Source: Paenibacillus psychroresistens (GTDB taxonomy: Bacteria; Bacillota; Bacilli; Paenibacillales; NBRC-103111). From it: 64,000 nucleotides of DNA. The position numbers were made by a program, and so were the translations under genes. This document shows positions 63,001 through 64,000 of this stretch, piece by piece. The DNA is taken from assembly GCF_009728935.1 (NCBI RefSeq), contig NZ_CP034235.1, positions 6,647,501 to 6,711,500 of the forward strand. The letters run 5' to 3'. The notes below the pieces were generated by a model. The model worked only from the letters and a program-made list of their open reading frames with translations. It was not told where the DNA came from and searched no databases. Each line of letters begins with the position of its first letter. The first letter of the stretch is position 1.

Positions 63001-64000
63001 TCATTATAATCCTGACACATATACTTTCGAAGATCATGGTTATAATTTTAAAACGATATTTGTTAAAAATGTACCTAATCCAAATCAAGAAGATCCTAAT
63101 ACCGGTAATCCTGGTGGCGGTACGCCTGGTTCCGGCGGTCCTGGTGGTGGCGATACTACTCCTGCGCCTACCTCTGCACCAACGGCTACACCTACACCTG
63201 CACCAGTAACTGAAACAGGCAATAAGGATGTACTTGGATCCGTAATTCCAAAAGATCAACCAACGGTTTCATTGCCAGCCAAAACCGAGCTGCAAGGAAC
63301 CCAATTAATTGCAACAGTTACAGATGACGATGTTAAGAAAGCATTGGAAGCAGCAAAACAAACATCATCCGCTTTCGTTATCCGTGTATCCTCAGCTGAT
63401 TCCACTGAAGCACAGCTGAAGCTAACAGCTTCCCAATTGAAGCTTTTGAAAGATGCGAATAAGGATAGCACCATCGTATTCTCATACAATGATGCTTCCA
63501 TCTCGTCCTCATTCTCTGCATTTGACAGTGTTCCTGCTGGTGCTGATTTTGCAATTAAGATTAAGAAGGATGAAACTAGCAAACCTGTTTTTACTACTGA
63601 ATATACGGATGCTACCGTTTTAGGAACACCTTATTCATTCGAAGCAAGCTCAACAATCAATGGGGTTACAACTCCACTTTCGCTGCCTGCTAATCAAGTA
63701 TTCAAAAGATCATTTTTGCTAGACAAAGGAATTGATACAAGTACTGCCGGTGCCTTGTATATAGAAGGAGACAATGTCTACTCCATTCCCGCACAATTTA
63801 CGCAAACCGATAATGGAGCAACGATTATTACGATTAGTCGCCCTGGTTTCTCAACTTATGCTGCTGCGTCGCGTCATATAACGTTTAATGACATTGACAC
63901 CTCATGGGCAAAGAGCCAAATTCAATCACTTGCGGACAAATTTATGCTAAATGGAATTTCTACTAACAAGTTCTCACCAAAAGGCAATGTAACACGTGCA
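60020..64000 (+). CDS. S8 subtilisin-family surface protease with PA and SLH domains (partial)
   Basis: The frame starts at ATG 60020 after GAGGT (a TTG six bases on is possible) and is open to the right edge (1327 codons). Signal peptide, I9-like propeptide, and a catalytic domain with intact motifs: VIDTGVDYLHPDL (near 223), SSHGTHVSGTI (near 276), NGND (near 381) and GTSMAAPHIAG (near 655). A protease-associated (PA) insertion lies at about 475-555. Fn3-like and other beta domains follow, then a Gly/Pro/Thr linker (GNPGGGTPGSGGPGGGD) and, at the window edge, the start of an S-layer homology domain (FNDIDTSWAKSQIQSLADKF...VTRA). It is a cell-surface-anchored, active-looking Vpr/lactocepin-type protease. 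Confidence 0.88.
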   Translation, partial: MNLIKSLVKKSTSLLAITILLGGLVNQTVSAASSSVHSALPINLGNLQFQLQEALKSKSVGEASKTDSLEHSVISSDINTASTNKINVIIQFNAQPAAMGIYSAKQGNRTLAAQFTQQKVQDEQTAFLSAARAKGIPVTVNYKYDTVLNGIEVTVSANQIPQLAKIAGVKDIHPNLLYYPISDPESSISVTNSTYANDMNPLIRLGVDKAWAQGITGAGLKVGVIDTGVDYLHPDLKTAFKTPENVSENVYGYDAFNGDDDPYEDFPNHIRYPGSSHGTHVSGTIVGRALNTTPDFVQRGVAYGAELHVYKVLGAKSDDDTATAPSGSSAQIIDGIEHAVKDGMNVINLSLGSAGSKDASSPDSIAINNAVLAGVVAVIANGNDGSSGKYYYSMGSPASAQLAISVAATTNSSVQYVAKTSNSVTNAVYEPLNLVAWDPHNNDFNSSLGTAPLKAVYVGFGEDSDYTDKGQFNEEESIWKIEGQIAFISRGVLAFEDKIKIAKKHGAIAAVIFNGNGYKPDPSLEVMVPDLSDNIDGRNEAIGSIAALGDSSKYIPLIDMPGKEGRKIARELLLHPDALTFTFDPSFEKVDLYGDTVADFSSRGPNSDDNYGIKPDVSAPGVNIYSTLAAYGKDADGTYAHPYGDYTTAYGRESGTSMAAPHIAGLALLVLDKHSDDSYKWTPFDVRAALANTADEIKTDVNDGTLYDVYSQGSGRANIAKALETPALLQALNKITIYDGQMNPITMDSEASNLSFGMMDPGTEVTEPLQLKNTSDSTLTYSAKVFMHANVTSDPNHPIETPDINNITMKLGGLDAGTQDQITVEPIKDVDGNIVAGTHAFTLSAEAISSAAHGVYEGEVVLENNNPAYPALHLPFVIHVGDDSANNDFEIQNVTFTDRTVYSDTPIDMTVNLKSNLNNIMEIAVFGVNDELIGIMTTIQDIDEVTHEYKALPSGNITIPDIDGGYGILKDPETGEIQVGHLEDGTYKLGIFVYHYNPDTYTFEDHGYNFKTIFVKNVPNPNQEDPNTGNPGGGTPGSGGPGGGDTTPAPTSAPTATPTPAPVTETGNKDVLGSVIPKDQPTVSLPAKTELQGTQLIATVTDDDVKKALEAAKQTSSAFVIRVSSADSTEAQLKLTASQLKLLKDANKDSTIVFSYNDASISSSFSAFDSVPAGADFAIKIKKDETSKPVFTTEYTDATVLGTPYSFEASSTINGVTTPLSLPANQVFKRSFLLDKGIDTSTAGALYIEGDNVYSIPAQFTQTDNGATIITISRPGFSTYAAASRHITFNDIDTSWAKSQIQSLADKFMLNGISTNKFSPKGNVTRA

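Overview
The window looks like a chromosomal accessory region of a low-GC, Gram-positive, endospore-forming Bacillales, most likely Paenibacillus or a close relative. This is inferred from strong AGGAGG-type ribosome binding sites with frequent TTG and GTG starts, a type VII secretion (T7SS) locus, exported proteins with copper-amine-oxidase-type stalk domains, lipoproteins, Spo0A-box-like sites, and a surface S8 protease ending in an S-layer homology domain. I see no tRNA, rRNA or CRISPR array.

Region 1 (1-12187, all minus strand) is a Tad/type-IV-like pilus or secretion locus. It encodes small membrane-anchored pilin-like proteins (two nearly identical major ones in tandem), a double TadB/TadC-like membrane platform, a CpaF/TadA-type ATPase, two or three P-loop-like proteins with degenerate motifs, a CpaB-like SAF-domain protein, two small membrane-anchored proteins and a large cytoplasmic protein. 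Sites resembling Spo0A boxes lie upstream of its two main transcription units.

Region 2 (12188-36585) is a repeat-rich, rearranged zone. It holds a family of stalk-domain proteins (three intact, one broken by two insertion sequences), a 2145-residue exported protein with a glycine-rich domain, and a 834-residue modular T7SS-type effector followed by a lipoprotein. It also carries two inverted IS66-family elements, one IS3-family element, an IS1182-type transposase fragment and a graveyard of gene relics. A promoter/leader segment of about 100 bp, found upstream of the effector gene, occurs three times, twice without its gene.

Region 3 (36586-54889) is a T7SS locus read mainly leftwards. It contains an M23 peptidase, three small or unknown proteins, a tail-anchored protein on the opposite strand, an EssC/FtsK ATPase, two WXG100-like helical proteins, a YukD-like protein, a von Willebrand A protein, a PP2C-like phosphatase and a membrane-spanning Ser/Thr-kinase-like protein. 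These are followed by a second modular effector (751 aa) and several lipoproteins that share a TcaA/NTF2-like domain. The two effectors share about 370 N-terminal residues but carry different pairs of cell-wall hydrolase domains, and each is followed immediately by a lipoprotein. I infer secreted peptidoglycan-hydrolase effectors with linked lipoprotein immunity or accessory proteins, delivered by a T7SS whose EssB position is taken by a kinase with intact catalytic residues plus phosphatase and VWA partners. This combination is the most interesting system in the window.

Region 4 (54890-64000) starts with a fused pair of pseudogene fragments (parvulin-type isomerase and a YesM-like sensor kinase). 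Two S8 subtilisin-family genes follow on the plus strand: the first seems to have lost its catalytic serine and oxyanion asparagine, and the second has an intact triad and runs off the window inside an SLH domain.
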